From Variovorax sp. 679 (GTDB taxonomy: Bacteria; Pseudomonadota; Gammaproteobacteria; Burkholderiales; Burkholderiaceae_C), in contig NZ_RXFS01000015.1 in the NCBI RefSeq assembly GCF_003952185.1, forward strand, positions 1-64,000: 64,000 bases of DNA, given 5' to 3'. Made by a program: the position numbers and the translations under genes. Positions 50,937 to 59,303 of the stretch are shown piece after piece; within the stretch, counting starts at the first letter, position 1, and every line of letters begins with the position of its first letter. The notes below the pieces were generated by a model, which was not told where the DNA came from, made no database searches, and was given only the letters and a program-made list of their open reading frames with translations.

Positions 50937-52454
50937 ATGCCCTACATGCCCACCTTTGTCGCTCCCGCCCGCTTCACCGATGCCGCCGCCGCACTCGAAC
51001 AGGTCAAGGCCATCTACCAGGCCGGCCTCGCCCACCTGCGCGAATCGATGCTGCGCTTCGTCGCCGGCGAGGAACTGCCGGGCCGGGTGCGGGCCTGCTA
51101 CCCCTTCGTGCGGGTGCACACCCACACCGTCTCGCGCCACACGCCGCCGGCCAATGCAGGCCTGAGCTACGGCTTCGTGGCCGGCCCCGGCCGCTACGAG
51201 ACCACATTGACGCGGCCCGACCTGTTCTCGCGCTACTACCTCGACCAGTTCCGCCTGCTGCTGGAAAACCACCAGGTCGAGATCGAGGTCGGCACCAGCA
51301 CGCAGCCCATCCCGATCCACTTCTCCTTCGCCGAGAACGACCACATCGAAGGCACGATGAGCGCCGAGCGCCGCGCCCTCATGCGCGACGTGTTCGACCT
51401 GCCCGACCTGGGCGTGATGGACGACGGCATCGCCAACGGCACCTTCGAGGCGCGCGACGGCGAGGCTCAACCGCTGTCGCTGTTCACGGCCGCGCGGGTC
51501 GACTATTCGCTGCACCGCCTGCGTCACTACTCGGGCACGGCGCCCGACTGGTTCCAGAACTTCGTGCTCTTCACCAACTACCAGTTCTACATCGACGAGT
51601 TCGTGCGCCTCGGCCACGAGGCCATGGCCGACGAGAACAGCGAGTACGTCGCCTTCATCGAGCCCGGCAACGTGGTCACGCGCCGGCGCGGGCTGCCCGC
51701 GGGCTCGAGCGCCACCTACGGCCACCTGCTCGACGGCAGCCAGGGCATCGCGCCGCCGCGGCTGCCGCAGATGCCGGCCTATCACCTGGTGCGCGAGGAC
51801 TGCAGCGGCACCACCATGGTCAACATCGGCGTCGGCCCGGCCAACGCCAAGACCATCACCGACCACATCGCGGTGCTGCGCCCGCATGCGTGGATGATGC
51901 TGGGCCACTGCGCCGGCCTGCGCAACACGCAGCAGCTCGGCGACTACGTGCTGGCCCACGCCTACGTGCGCGAGGACCATGTGCTCGACGAAGAGTTGCC
52001 GCTGTGGGTGCCGATTCCGGCGCTGTCGGAGATCCAGCTCGCGTTGGAGAAGGCCGTGGCCGACGTCACGCGCTACGAAGGCCCCGACCTGAAGAAGATC
52101 ATGCGCACCGGCACCGTGGCCAGCACCGACAACCGCAACTGGGAACTGCTGCCGGGCAACCAGCCGCAGCGCCGCTTCAGCCAGAGCCGTGCGGTGGCGC
52201 TCGACATGGAAAGCGCGACCATCGCGGCCAACGGCTTCCGCTTCCGCGTGCCCTACGGCACCCTGCTGTGCGTGAGCGACAAGCCGCTGCACGGCGAGAT
52301 CAAGCTGCCCGGCATGGCCAACCACTTCTACCGAGAGCGCGTGGAGCAGCACCTGCGCATCGGCATGCGGGCCATCGACATCCTGCGCGAGGAAGGCTCG
52401 TCGCGGCTGCACAGCCGCAAGCTGCGCAGCTTCGCCGAGGTGGCGTTCCAGTAA
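50937..52454 (+). CDS. amn: AMP nucleosidase
   Basis: A 505-residue enzyme that hydrolyses AMP to adenine and ribose 5-phosphate, lowering AMP pools. Segments RVHTHTVSRHTPPANAGLSYG and DMESATIAANGFRFRVPYGTLLCVSDKPLHGEIK near the C-terminus match the Amn/phosphorylase fold. I chose the ATG at 50937; a TTG at 50922 and an ATG at 50946 are alternatives, and no clear ribosome-binding site decides. It lies 45 bp after the LOG-like gene and is followed by a terminator. Confidence 0.92.
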   Translation: MPYMPTFVAPARFTDAAAALEQVKAIYQAGLAHLRESMLRFVAGEELPGRVRACYPFVRVHTHTVSRHTPPANAGLSYGFVAGPGRYETTLTRPDLFSRYYLDQFRLLLENHQVEIEVGTSTQPIPIHFSFAENDHIEGTMSAERRALMRDVFDLPDLGVMDDGIANGTFEARDGEAQPLSLFTAARVDYSLHRLRHYSGTAPDWFQNFVLFTNYQFYIDEFVRLGHEAMADENSEYVAFIEPGNVVTRRRGLPAGSSATYGHLLDGSQGIAPPRLPQMPAYHLVREDCSGTTMVNIGVGPANAKTITDHIAVLRPHAWMMLGHCAGLRNTQQLGDYVLAHAYVREDHVLDEELPLWVPIPALSEIQLALEKAVADVTRYEGPDLKKIMRTGTVASTDNRNWELLPGNQPQRRFSQSRAVALDMESATIAANGFRFRVPYGTLLCVSDKPLHGEIKLPGMANHFYRERVEQHLRIGMRAIDILREEGSSRLHSRKLRSFAEVAFQ

Positions 52455-52473
52455 GAAGAAGAGCTCCAGCAGC

Positions 52474-52494
52474 GGCCCCGCGAAACTCGGGGCC
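52474..52494 (+). terminator. Probable terminator after amn
   Basis: GGCCCCG-N7-CGGGGCC is a perfect 7-bp GC stem, 20 bases after the amn stop codon. The following TCAGGGTTTGT is only partly T-rich, so it may be a weak terminator. Confidence 0.55.
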
Positions 52495-52579
52495 TCAGGG
52501 TTTGTCCTGCCCGCGCGCTCGCGGGATTGGCGCGTTTCGCGGACATCATCCGGTTTACCCCACGACAACCGGAAAGAAG

Positions 52580-53593
52580 ATGACCCAGTCGCGTTCCGTT
52601 TCCCCTATCTCCCGTCGCAGTTTCTCTGCATGGATCGCGGCCTCGGCCGCAGCAGTCGGCGGGGGGCGTGCCGCCCTGTGGCCGCGCGAAGCCCACGCGG
52701 CCGACGCGCCGGTGAGCAACAAGCTGCGCATCGTGATTCCCGCCAACGAGGGCGGCGGCTGGGACCAGACCGGACGTGCGCTCGGCGCCGCGATGCTCGC
52801 GTCGGGCGCGGTCGGCAACGTGGTGTACGAGAACATCGGCGGCAAGGGCGGCACCGTCGGCCTTGCGAAGTACGTCGAGAAATTCGACGCCGACCCCGAC
52901 ACGCTGCTGATGAGCGGCATGGTCATGGTCGGCGCGGTGGCCCTGCAGAAGCCCACGGTCACCATGGCCAACATGGCGCCCATCGCCCGCCTCACCAGCG
53001 ACTACGAAGTGATTGCGGTGAAGGCCGACTCTCCCATCAGGACGCCGAAGGACCTGATCGCGCAACTGCGCTCCGATGCGGCCGGCACCGTCGTCGCGGG
53101 CGGTTCGGCCGGCGGCGTGGACCACATGTACGCCGGCATGCTGGCGCGCGTGGCCGATGCCTCGCAGTCGCTGGTCTACCTGGCGCACCCCGGCGGCGCG
53201 GAGGTGGTCGAGGCGCTGGAAAGCGGCAAGGCCGCGGCGGGCATCTCCGGCTACAGCGAGTTCGCCGAGAGCCTGGCCAGCGGCAAGCTGCGCGCCATCG
53301 GCGTCTCGTCGAAGCGGCCGTTCCAGGGCATCGCCTCGGTGCGCGAGCAGGGTGTGGAGGCCGACCTCGCCAACTGGCGCGGTGTGCTCACCGGCCGCAA
53401 GGTGCCGCCGTACCGCAAGGCGGCGCTGCTGACGGTGGTGAAGCGCGCCACCGCCACCGACGTGTGGCAGAAAGCCATCAAGCAGAACAACTGGGACCCG
53501 TTCTGGCTCGAGGGCAAGGAGTTCGAGAGCTTCCTCGAGACCGACACGGCGATGGCCGGGCCGCTGATCTACCTGCTCAAGCTGAAGGCCTGA
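52580..53593 (+). CDS. Tripartite tricarboxylate transporter (Bug-type) substrate-binding protein, copy 1
   Basis: A 337-residue periplasmic binding protein of the TctC/BugT family. It carries a twin-arginine-like signal (SRRSFSAWIAASAAAVGGG) cut near AHA-ADAP. The mature part contains PANEGGGWDQTGRAL, and VENIGGKGGTVGLAKYV-like segments are typical of Bug proteins. TctA/TctB membrane genes are absent, as is common for Bug proteins. Its neighbour at 53715 is a close tandem paralog. The start at 52580 has GGAAAG about 6 bases upstream. Confidence 0.92.
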   Translation: MTQSRSVSPISRRSFSAWIAASAAAVGGGRAALWPREAHAADAPVSNKLRIVIPANEGGGWDQTGRALGAAMLASGAVGNVVYENIGGKGGTVGLAKYVEKFDADPDTLLMSGMVMVGAVALQKPTVTMANMAPIARLTSDYEVIAVKADSPIRTPKDLIAQLRSDAAGTVVAGGSAGGVDHMYAGMLARVADASQSLVYLAHPGGAEVVEALESGKAAAGISGYSEFAESLASGKLRAIGVSSKRPFQGIASVREQGVEADLANWRGVLTGRKVPPYRKAALLTVVKRATATDVWQKAIKQNNWDPFWLEGKEFESFLETDTAMAGPLIYLLKLKA

Positions 53594-53621
53594 GCGGCCT
53601 GCCCAGGCCGCCGGGCCCGCT

Positions 53622-53650
53622 CATTTGTTCGGGTTTTCCCCGAGCAAATG
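53622..53650. repeat. Inverted repeat between the two Bug genes
   Basis: CATTTGTTCGGG and CCCGAGCAAATG form a 12-bp stem with one mismatch around a TTTTC loop. No T-run follows, so it is more likely an operator or mRNA-stabilising hairpin than a terminator. Confidence 0.5.
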
Positions 53651-53714
53651 ACACTAATGACTGACACGGTTTTCGTTCATCATCCCGTTACTTTTACGGG
53701 GAGATTGAAACAAA

Positions 53715-54719
53715 ATGACGCATTCCGTGCTAACTCCTTCTCGCCGCGGTTTCGCCGCATGGCTTGCATCGACCGCGGCGGCCGGGGTGGTGCCCGCTTC
53801 GCTCTGGCCCGCTGCGGCCCAGGCGGCCGAGCCGCAGCTGATCCCGAAGCTGCGCATCTTCATTCCCGCCAATGAGGGCGGCGGCTGGGACCAGACCGGC
53901 CGCGCGCTCGGCGCCGCCATGATCGCCTCGGGCGCAGTGGGCGACGTGGTCTACGAGAACCTCGGCGGCAAAGGCGGCACCATCGGCCTGGCGAAGTACG
54001 TCGAGAAGTACGACGCCGACCCCGACACCTTGCTGATGAGCGGCATGGTCATGGTCGGCGCGGTGGCGCTGCAGAAGCCCGCCGTCACCATGGCGCAGGT
54101 CGCGCCGGTGGCCCGGCTCACCAGCGACTACGAGGTGGTGGCCGTGAAGGCCGACTCTCCCATCAAGACACCGAAGGACCTGATCGCGCAGCTGCGCGCC
54201 GATGCCGCGAAGACCGTCATCGCCGGCGGCTCTGCGGGCGGCGTCGACCACATGTACGCCGGCATGCTGGCGCGCGTGGCCGGCAACGCGGGCGCGCTGG
54301 TCTACCAGCCGCATCCGGGCGGCGCGCAGGTGGTCGAGGCGCTCGAATCGGGCAAGGCGGCCGCGGGCATCTCGGGCTACAGCGAATTCAGCGACCACCT
54401 GGCCAGCGGCAAGCTGCGCGCCATCGGCGTGTCGGCCAAGCGCCCGTTCCTGGGCATTCCGTCGGTGCGCGAACAGGGCGTGGACGCCGACCTCGCCAAC
54501 TGGCGCGGCGTGCTCACCGGCAAGAAGGTCACGGCCGAGCGCAAGGCCGTGCTGCTCGAAGCCGCGCGCCGCGCCACCATGGCCGACGTCTGGCAGAAGA
54601 CCATCAAGCGCAACAACTGGGACCCGTACTGGATGGCGGGCAAGGACTTCGAGAGCTTCCTCGATCTCGATACGGCGATGGCCGGGCCCCTGATCTATCT
54701 GCTCAAGCTGAAAGCCTGA
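53715..54719 (+). CDS. Tripartite tricarboxylate transporter (Bug-type) substrate-binding protein, copy 2
   Basis: A 334-residue paralog of the upstream gene, very similar over most of its length (PANEGGGWDQTGRALGAAMIASGAVGDVVYENLGGKGGT-like start of the mature part), with a twin-arginine-like signal (SRRGFAAWLASTAAAGV). It starts 121 bp after copy 1, with an inverted repeat between. Probably a tandem duplication with diverging ligand specificity. No TctAB genes nearby. The ArsR-family gene converges from the other side. Confidence 0.92.
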   Translation: MTHSVLTPSRRGFAAWLASTAAAGVVPASLWPAAAQAAEPQLIPKLRIFIPANEGGGWDQTGRALGAAMIASGAVGDVVYENLGGKGGTIGLAKYVEKYDADPDTLLMSGMVMVGAVALQKPAVTMAQVAPVARLTSDYEVVAVKADSPIKTPKDLIAQLRADAAKTVIAGGSAGGVDHMYAGMLARVAGNAGALVYQPHPGGAQVVEALESGKAAAGISGYSEFSDHLASGKLRAIGVSAKRPFLGIPSVREQGVDADLANWRGVLTGKKVTAERKAVLLEAARRATMADVWQKTIKRNNWDPYWMAGKDFESFLDLDTAMAGPLIYLLKLKA

Positions 54720-54731
54720 ACGCTCCGCGCT

Positions 54732-55436
54732 TCAGGCGAAGAGTTCCGGCATCTCGCGCTGCGCCTTCGGCGTCAACGTGAGCGCGCGCCCGTCGAGTTC
54801 CTGGCGCACCCATCCGCGTTTCAGCGACAGCTGCAGCCATGCGGCACCCAGCGCGCCACCCAGGTGCGGGCGGCGCTCGCTCCAGTCGAGACAGGCGCAG
54901 GCAAAGCGGCGGCGCGAGCGGCGCACCGCGTCGATCTCGACGCCCAGGCTCTCCAGCGCGATCGCGCCTTCGGAGGTGAGCTCGTACGAGCCGCTCTGCA
55001 GACCGCTGAGCCAGCCCCGCGCATGCAGCCGGTCGTGCAGCGCGACGCCGGCCGTGCCCGCCATGTGGTCGTAGCAGGTGCGCGCGCTGCGCAGGCGGCT
55101 GGGCGTGTTGGGCTTGAACTCGGGCGCGGGCGGCGTACGGGGCGTCCCGGCCACCACCATCAGGCTCTCGAGCGCGGAGGCGACGTCGTCGTTGGCAAGG
55201 CGGAAGTAGCGGTGCTTGCCCTGCACGAGCACGTCGACCAGCCGTTCTTCCTTCAGGCGCGCGAGGTGCGCGCTGGCGGTGGACGCGGCCACCTCCGCGA
55301 CGGTGGCGAGCTCGGTGGCGGTGCGCGCGTGGCCGTCCATCAGGCAGCTCAGCATGCGGGCGCGCGCCGGCTCGGCGATGGCACCGGCGAGGCGGGCCAG
55401 TTGAAAGTCTGCGGAGGAGGAAAGGGTGTCGTCCAT
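54732..55436 (-). CDS. ArsR-type winged-helix regulator
   Basis: A 234-residue protein. The N-terminal HTH (about 20-80: GHARTATELATVAEVAASTASAHLARLKEERLVDV) is ArsR-like; the C-terminal part (about 100-230) has no known sensor domain. I chose the ATG at 55436; longer frames upstream lack a ribosome-binding site. It is divergent from the P450 gene with a perfect 8-bp palindrome between (55466-55489), so it probably represses the P450 and itself. Confidence 0.88.
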   Translation of the reverse strand: MDDTLSSSADFQLARLAGAIAEPARARMLSCLMDGHARTATELATVAEVAASTASAHLARLKEERLVDVLVQGKHRYFRLANDDVASALESLMVVAGTPRTPPAPEFKPNTPSRLRSARTCYDHMAGTAGVALHDRLHARGWLSGLQSGSYELTSEGAIALESLGVEIDAVRRSRRRFACACLDWSERRPHLGGALGAAWLQLSLKRGWVRQELDGRALTLTPKAQREMPELFA

Positions 55437-55465
55437 GCGGCCATCGTAAGACGGTGGCGCATCCG

Positions 55466-55489
55466 ACACTTCGTTCGCGGGCGAAGTGT
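55466..55489. promoter_or_regulatory. ArsR operator in the ArsR-P450 spacer
   Basis: ACACTTCG-N8-CGAAGTGT is a perfect 8-bp inverted repeat in the 83-bp divergent spacer, 30 bp from the ArsR start and 31 bp from the P450 start. Spacing fits a dimeric winged-helix repressor covering both promoters. Confidence 0.65.
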
Positions 55490-55519
55490 GGCGGCAGCTT
55501 CGACCGCACACTGCAGTCC

Positions 55520-56692
55520 ATGAACCAAAGCCCCACGCTCTCCGCCGTGCCCGCCGATCCGGTCGCGGCCGTCACGCACGCCGATCCCTATCCGTACTAC
55601 GCAGCCCTGCGTGACGGACCGCCGCTCGCGTGGAACGAGAAACTTCGCCTCTGGGTGGCAAGCCGCGCGGACGTGATCGAACAGGTGCTGCAGGCGCACG
55701 GCGCGCTGCGCGTGCGGCCGGCGGCCGAGCCGGTGCCTCGCGCCATCGTGGGCAGCCCAGCCGGCGAGGTGTTCGGCCATCTCGTGCGCATGAACGACGG
55801 CGCGGCGCACCAGGCCCACCGGCCCGCGCTGCAACGCGCGCTCGCCGGACTCGACCTGGACGCGGTGCATGCGGCTGCCCTGAGCGTGACGCAGCGCGTG
55901 CCGCAGCAACAGCCGCTGTCCGACACGCTGTTCTCGATGCCCGTGCAGTCCGTCGCGCACCTGCTCGGCTTTGCCGACGATGCGTTGTCGCAGGTGGACC
56001 ACTGGATGCGCGACTTCGTAGCTTGCCTGTCGCCGCTGTCCACAGCCGATCAGCTGCAGCGCGCGAGCGCCGCCGCCGGCGAGCTGATGACGCGCTTCGA
56101 GGCCCTGGCAACAGGCACGCCGCCGCGCCACGGCACGCTGCTCACCGCCGTGCTGGCGGAAAGCGCGGGCGATGCGCCGCTTTCGCGCTCGCTGCTGGCG
56201 AACGTCGCCGGACTGCTTTCGCAGACCTGCGACGCCACGGCGGGGCTCGTCGGCAACAGCCTGATCGCGCTGATGCGCGAGCCTTCGCTGCTCCCGTCGA
56301 CCCGCACCCGCGACGGCCTGCAGGCCGTCGTCGAGGAAACCGCGCGGCACGACCCGTCCGTGCACAACACGCGGCGCTTCGCTGCCGAGGCCGTCACCAT
56401 CGCCGGCACCGAGCTGGCCGCGGGCGACGCGGTGCTCGTGCTGCTGGCATCGGCCAACCGCGACCCGGCCTTCAACCCCGACCCCGACCGCTTCATGCCG
56501 GTGCGCGCCAGACGCCGCATGCTCGGCTTCGGTCACGGCATCCACGCCTGTCCGGGACAGGCGCTGGCCTGCACCCTGGCGGCGGCAAGTCTGCGCACAC
56601 TGCTGCAGCGCGCGCCCGACCTCGATGCGCTGCGGCTGCGCGGCTGGAGCTACCGCCCGTCGGTCAACGGGCGCATCCCGGCGTTCCACTGA
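55520..56692 (+). CDS. Cytochrome P450
   Basis: A 390-residue soluble bacterial P450. The heme-binding loop FGHGIHACPG carries the thiolate Cys344. The K-helix ExxR is EETAR (272-276, Glu273/Arg276), and the I-helix acid/threonine segment is LSQTCDATAGL (233-243). The start at 55520 (MNQSPTLSAV) is the usual P450 N-terminus. No ferredoxin or reductase gene is adjacent. Its 3' end overlaps the convergent PNPOx-like gene by 43 bases. Controlled probably by the divergent ArsR protein. Confidence 0.94.
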   Translation: MNQSPTLSAVPADPVAAVTHADPYPYYAALRDGPPLAWNEKLRLWVASRADVIEQVLQAHGALRVRPAAEPVPRAIVGSPAGEVFGHLVRMNDGAAHQAHRPALQRALAGLDLDAVHAAALSVTQRVPQQQPLSDTLFSMPVQSVAHLLGFADDALSQVDHWMRDFVACLSPLSTADQLQRASAAAGELMTRFEALATGTPPRHGTLLTAVLAESAGDAPLSRSLLANVAGLLSQTCDATAGLVGNSLIALMREPSLLPSTRTRDGLQAVVEETARHDPSVHNTRRFAAEAVTIAGTELAAGDAVLVLLASANRDPAFNPDPDRFMPVRARRRMLGFGHGIHACPGQALACTLAAASLRTLLQRAPDLDALRLRGWSYRPSVNGRIPAFH

Positions 56693-57642
56693 CCGGTGCC
56701 GGCGAGGTGCGGCGACAGCTGCGCATCGCCCCAGCGCAGCGGCAGCGCCGCCGGGCGGCGCAGCGCGTGCTCGACATGGAAGCGCACCAGCCGCTCCGCG
56801 CCTTCGAACGCGGCCACTTCGGGCCCGTCCCACACGATCTCGGCGGTGGCCGCCACATGCAGCAGATCGCCGCTGTCGAAGTCGACGAAAAGCAGCCCGG
56901 CACGCGGATGCGCCGCGAGATTGCCCAGCGTGTTGAAGAAGCGGTTGCCGTTGAAGTCCGGCAGCGTGAGCACGTCGTCGCCGTCGATGCGCACGAAGCC
57001 CGGGCGGCCACCGCGGTGCGAGACGTCGACGCCGTGCGAGCTCGCATCGGCCGCGTCGCCCGCCGCCGTCTCGTCCGGGTAGGCGGTGGCGATGAACAGC
57101 GTGTCGGCGCTGCCGATGAGGCGATGCGCCTCCAGGTCGAGCCTGTCGAGCCATTGCGCCTGCGGTGCCGCGCCGTTGCGAGGCGGAACGAACACCGGCT
57201 CGCGCGCCTGGATGTAGCGCGGGCAATTGCCGAAGCTCTGCTGCACCGCGACCATGAAGCCCGCCTCGTCGAGCGACTCCACCGTGCCGTTCATGCGGTT
57301 GCGCCGCCGCGTGTGCGGCTGGATGCCCAGCAGGCCCAGCGTGGCGCCCTGCTTCAGCTGGCCGGTAAGCGGATCGCCCGCGGCCGGCAGCGCATCGATG
57401 CGCAGGTGCGTAGGGTCGGGCGAGTGCACGAAACCGGCTGGCGCGGCGAGCACGCTGGCCCAGGGCTGCAGGTCAGCATCGATGCTGCCGGCCACGATGA
57501 ACGGCAGCAGCCCGAAGAACTCGCGATGCTGGTCGGGCATGTAGTCGCGGATGACGCGGGGCCCCGCGACCTCCATCTGCTCGCGCGAACCGGCCAGGGC
57601 CTGCAGCGCGCGTTCGCCGGCATGGAAGGGCGCGGCAATCAT
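56650..57642 (-). CDS. Pyridoxamine 5'-phosphate oxidase-like FMN-binding protein
   Basis: A 330-residue protein with two split-barrel (PNPOx-like) halves: about 40-150 (REFFGLLPFIVAGSIDADLQPWASVLA) and about 175-300 (SADTLFIATAYPDE, RAGLLFVDFDSGDLLHV). FMN binding is likely by family. It overlaps the downstream P450 gene end convergently and the GST gene stop by 4 bases (ATGA), so it is translationally coupled to the GST gene upstream. Function unknown, perhaps a flavin reductase or nitroreductase-like activity. Confidence 0.85.
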   Translation of the reverse strand: MIAAPFHAGERALQALAGSREQMEVAGPRVIRDYMPDQHREFFGLLPFIVAGSIDADLQPWASVLAAPAGFVHSPDPTHLRIDALPAAGDPLTGQLKQGATLGLLGIQPHTRRRNRMNGTVESLDEAGFMVAVQQSFGNCPRYIQAREPVFVPPRNGAAPQAQWLDRLDLEAHRLIGSADTLFIATAYPDETAAGDAADASSHGVDVSHRGGRPGFVRIDGDDVLTLPDFNGNRFFNTLGNLAAHPRAGLLFVDFDSGDLLHVAATAEIVWDGPEVAAFEGAERLVRFHVEHALRRPAALPLRWGDAQLSPHLAGTGQWNAGMRPLTDGR

Positions 57643-58298
57643 GATGTGCTTGCCTCCACGACAGGTGCGACTGGCGTGCGCACCATCGGCACGAAGCCCG
57701 GCAGGGACTCCACGCGCTCGAGCCACTCACGCACGTTCGGATAGTCGTCGAGCGACACGCTGCCTTCGGGCGCACGCGCCACGTACGCGTAGTTCGCGAT
57801 GTCGGCCAGCGTGGCTGCAGGGCCCGCGAGAAACGGCTGCTGCTCCAGGTGCATTTCCATCACCGACAGCAGCGCGTGCGAGCGCTTGACGATGTCCGTC
57901 GGATCGGCCGATTGGCCGAACAGCGCGATGATCCGCGCCGCCGCCGGGCCATACGCCAGAGGGCCGGCCGCCACCGAAAACCAGCGCTGCACGCGCGCCG
58001 CGCCGACCGCATCGCGCGGCATCCAGCGCGACGGATCGGCCGAATAGCGTTCGTTGAGATAGACCAGGATGGCGTTGGAGTCGGCCAGCGTGAGTTCGCC
58101 GTCCTCGATCACCGGCACCTGGCCGAAAGGGTTGCGCGCCAGGAACTCCGGCGTGCGGTTCTCGCGCTTGCGCATGTCCAGTTCGATGCTCTCGAAAGGC
58201 AGGCCCAGCATCGTGAGGAACAGGCGCACGCGATGCACATGGCCCGAGATGGCGGAGCCGTAGAGCTTGATGGGCTGGGCGGGGCGGGTGGCGGTCAT
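57639..58298 (-). CDS. Glutathione S-transferase family protein
   Basis: A 219-residue GST. The N-terminal thioredoxin domain (PIKLYGSAISGHVHRVRLFL, NPFGQVPVIEDGELTLADSNAI) is intact, followed by the helical C-terminal domain. The start at 58298 (MTATRPAQ) lies just downstream of the divergent LysR promoter region. It is coupled to the PNPOx-like gene by an ATGA overlap; the LysR gene at 58413 probably controls both. Confidence 0.92.
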   Translation of the reverse strand: MTATRPAQPIKLYGSAISGHVHRVRLFLTMLGLPFESIELDMRKRENRTPEFLARNPFGQVPVIEDGELTLADSNAILVYLNERYSADPSRWMPRDAVGAARVQRWFSVAAGPLAYGPAAARIIALFGQSADPTDIVKRSHALLSVMEMHLEQQPFLAGPAATLADIANYAYVARAPEGSVSLDDYPNVREWLERVESLPGFVPMVRTPVAPVVEASTS

Positions 58299-58357
58299 GG
58301 GCAATTCCTTTTCTCGGATGTGAGGCAAGAACCGGATTCTTCTCTCTTGCACCGAAT

Positions 58358-58373
58358 GAATGAATAGCCATTC
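58358..58373. promoter_or_regulatory. Candidate LysR site between GST and LysR genes
   Basis: GAATG-N6-CATTC is a 5-bp inverted repeat in the 114-bp divergent spacer, with the T-N11-A spacing expected of LysR boxes. The site is short, so the call is weak. Confidence 0.35.
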
Positions 58374-58412
58374 CTGTATTTGACTGCTGCGTTTTCCGGT
58401 TTAATCGCCTCC

Positions 58413-59303
58413 ATGGATCGCTTCAAGGCCATGCAGACCTTCGTGCAGATTGCCGACCAGGGCAGCCTGACCCGCGCCGCCGAGGCGCTCGGCACCTCGC
58501 TGCCGGCGGTGGTGCGCGCGCTCGCCGCACTGGAGGCGCATCTGGGCGTGCGCCTCTTCCACCGCACCACGCGCCGCCTCTCGCTCACCGAGGAAGGCCG
58601 CAGCTACCTGCCGAGCGCGCGCGAGGTGCTGCTCGCGGCCGACGCCGCCGACCTCGCGCTGAAGGCCGAGGCGCGCGAGCCGGCGGGCCAGCTCACCATC
58701 ACCGCGCCGGTGCTCTTCGGCCACATGTACGTGGCGCCGGCCATCGTGCGCTTCATGAAGCGCTACGAGAAGGTGCGCTGCAGCGTGCGGCTGTACGACC
58801 GCACGGTGAACCTGCTCGACGAAGGCATCGACGTGGGCATCCGCATCAGCCCTCTGGAAGACTCGTCGCTCGTCGCGCAGACGATGGGCACCATCCGCCG
58901 CGTGCTGGTCGCGAGCCCCGACTACCTGGCGCGGCATGGCACACCGACGCATCCGCGCGATCTGAACGGCGCACCCTGCGTGCGCGGCCGCGTCGACGCG
59001 CCGGCGCAGTGGCAGTTCTACGAGAGTGGGAAAACAATCAGCGTGATGCCGGACAACCGCCTGGAGTTCAACCACCTCGCACCGGCCATCGAGTCGTGCG
59101 CGGCGGGCATGGGCTTCGGCACATTCTTCTCGTACCAGGTCATGCCGCATGTGGCGCAGGGGCGGCTGAAGCTGGTGCTGGAAGATTTCGAGCCGCCGCC
59201 CCGGCCGGTGAGCGTGATCTATCCGAATGCGCGGCTGCTGCCTGCGCGCACGCGGGCGTTCATCGACTGGATGAAGATGGAGTTCGGCGGGCTCAGACTT
59301 TGA
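58413..59303 (+). CDS. LysR-family transcriptional regulator
   Basis: A 296-residue LysR protein. The N-terminal HTH is FVQIADQGSLTRAAEALGTSLPAVVRALAALE (10-41), and the C-terminal substrate-binding domain (about 90-290) is of the AaeR/DsdC group. I chose the ATG at 58413. Its 3' end converges with the nucleotidyltransferase operon and overlaps the last gene by 11 bases. Likely regulator of the divergent GST-PNPOx pair. Confidence 0.93.
   Translation: MDRFKAMQTFVQIADQGSLTRAAEALGTSLPAVVRALAALEAHLGVRLFHRTTRRLSLTEEGRSYLPSAREVLLAADAADLALKAEAREPAGQLTITAPVLFGHMYVAPAIVRFMKRYEKVRCSVRLYDRTVNLLDEGIDVGIRISPLEDSSLVAQTMGTIRRVLVASPDYLARHGTPTHPRDLNGAPCVRGRVDAPAQWQFYESGKTISVMPDNRLEFNHLAPAIESCAAGMGFGTFFSYQVMPHVAQGRLKLVLEDFEPPPRPVSVIYPNARLLPARTRAFIDWMKMEFGGLRL

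Noticed and set aside
52474..52494. Hairpin after amn considered as a riboswitch for the Bug gene
   Set aside because: Simple GC stem with no conserved aptamer features; terminator is the simpler reading.
50346..52568. 740-residue minus-strand frame opposite amn
   Set aside because: Shadow frame with composition of antisense GC-rich DNA; amn is intact on the plus strand.
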